The notes under the pieces: generated by a model
Told to the model about the DNA's origin: nothing
Databases searched by the model: none
Seen by the model: only the letters and a program-made list of their open reading frames with translations
Made by a program: the position numbers and the translations under genes
Assembly: GCA_019415985.1 (NCBI GenBank)
Contig: DXYE01000108.1
Location: forward strand, 1-5,857
Length of the DNA: 5,857 nt
Reading direction: 5' to 3'
Origin: Clostridiales bacterium
GTDB taxonomy: Bacteria > Bacillota > Clostridia > Oscillospirales > CAG-272
Shown: positions 5,345-5,857 of the stretch, in pieces
Numbering within the stretch: position 1 is the first letter of the stretch
Layout: the number at the start of each line of letters is the position of its first letter

Positions 5345-5857
5345 TTGAAAGAAAAGAAAGCTACAGCCCAAATGCGTCGACCGGAAACTCGGTCATCCGG
5401 CCGCTTTATTTCCCTTATCAAATCCAGTCTGATACTGCCGTTTTTTTATCAAATTGCCGTATGGATTTATCATGCGGCACGTCACAGTGCTATCGGCAAT
5501 TTTTTCACTTCTTATGACGGTGAAAACAGGAAAATACGCGGAAGCTTTTTTGGAACGTGGCTCGAAAAGCTGAATATCAAAAACCGTTGGATCCGTCCGC
5601 TGAAATTTAAAATGGCAAAAATTTTCGACAGCAGTCTCCTGCTTTGTACGCTCCGAAAGTGTATTGATCGGCTAATTTCGGTGTCGGTCGGCACTTTAGG
5701 GATCTTTTTCCTATCCTTTGGCGGATATTCTCTTCTGATTTTTTTGCTGAAACATTTCCTTCTGAAGGGCTGGGAAGCCCCGCTGTTGGATATGTATCTG
5801 GCTATCGGAATCTCCGCCTTTTCTATTCCCCTGATTGCGACAAAAAAATCTTTAGCT
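5345..5857 (+). CDS. Membrane protein, possibly O-antigen ligase/polymerase family (5' part only)
   Basis: The frame is open from TTG 5345 to the window edge: 171 codons with the 3' part missing. The protein starts MKEKKATAQMRRPETRSSGR (basic, cytosolic). A moderately hydrophobic stretch follows (about 21-45), then a long basic/amphipathic region (about 46-110, rich in K/R and aromatic residues). Two clear membrane helices come next, about 113-140 (TLGIFFLSFGGYSLLIFLLK) and 148-165 (LLDMYLAIGISAFSIPLIA), followed by TKKSLA. A long N-terminal region before the first firm helices, plus a MurJ-type flippase just upstream, recalls the O-antigen ligase-like proteins seen next to murJ in clostridia. 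That call rests on resemblance and context; the ligase domain itself would lie outside the window. It is 32 bases after the flippase stop with no terminator between, so the two are probably co-transcribed. The alternative start, ATG 5372, would remove nine residues. Confidence 0.6.
   Translation, partial: MKEKKATAQMRRPETRSSGRFISLIKSSLILPFFYQIAVWIYHAARHSAIGNFFTSYDGENRKIRGSFFGTWLEKLNIKNRWIRPLKFKMAKIFDSSLLLCTLRKCIDRLISVSVGTLGIFFLSFGGYSLLIFLLKHFLLKGWEAPLLDMYLAIGISAFSIPLIATKKSLA

Noticed and set aside
5332..5517. Open frame from GTG 5332
   Set aside because: It runs out of phase across the N-terminal part of the last membrane protein gene. The TTG 5345 frame continues to the window edge and has membrane helices and a better-placed ribosome binding site.

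Overview
The window looks like chromosome from a low-to-middle GC Firmicute, most likely a clostridium of the Oscillospirales/Ruminococcaceae kind. The reasons are the PdxS/PdxT (DXP-independent) vitamin B6 route, a 59-residue S21 protein, strong GGAGG-type ribosome binding sites, textbook sigma-A promoter hexamers, and a MurJ-type flippase of the divergent clostridial sort. The taxonomic placement is inference; no rRNA is present.

Layout, left to right. (1) Positions 11-1449, plus strand: pdxS and pdxT, overlapping by one base, encode the two subunits of the glutamine-dependent pyridoxal 5'-phosphate synthase. (2) Positions 1450-1805: about 360 bases with no convincing gene. (3) Positions 1810-1859: a strong hairpin with a T-run on both sides, acting as a shared terminator for converging transcription. 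(4) Positions 1949-2128, minus strand: rpsU, a short gene that is easy to miss, with a near-perfect promoter at 2192-2220 and a hairpin at the predicted 5' end of its mRNA. (5) Positions 2129-2375: a divergent promoter region with a 14-bp palindrome. (6) Positions 2376-3642, plus strand: rimM and trmD, overlapping by 14 bases (30S maturation and tRNA m1G37 methylation). (7) Positions 3741-5312: a MurJ-family lipid flippase whose natural start appears to be a non-AUG codon. (8) From 5345 off the right edge: the N-terminal part of a membrane protein, possibly of the O-antigen ligase/polymerase type.

How they work together: most of the window is housekeeping (cofactor synthesis, translation, tRNA modification). 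The last two genes form a cell-envelope pair. A MurJ-like flippase followed 32 bases later by a possible polysaccharide ligase/polymerase suggests export and joining of a lipid-linked glycan, which need not be peptidoglycan lipid II.

I see no mobile element, CRISPR array, tRNA or clearly new defence or biosynthetic system. The points most worth checking are the missing AUG of the murJ-like gene, the loss of charged cavity residues in that protein together with its neighbour, and the open frame after the tandem UGA-UGA stop of rpsU.
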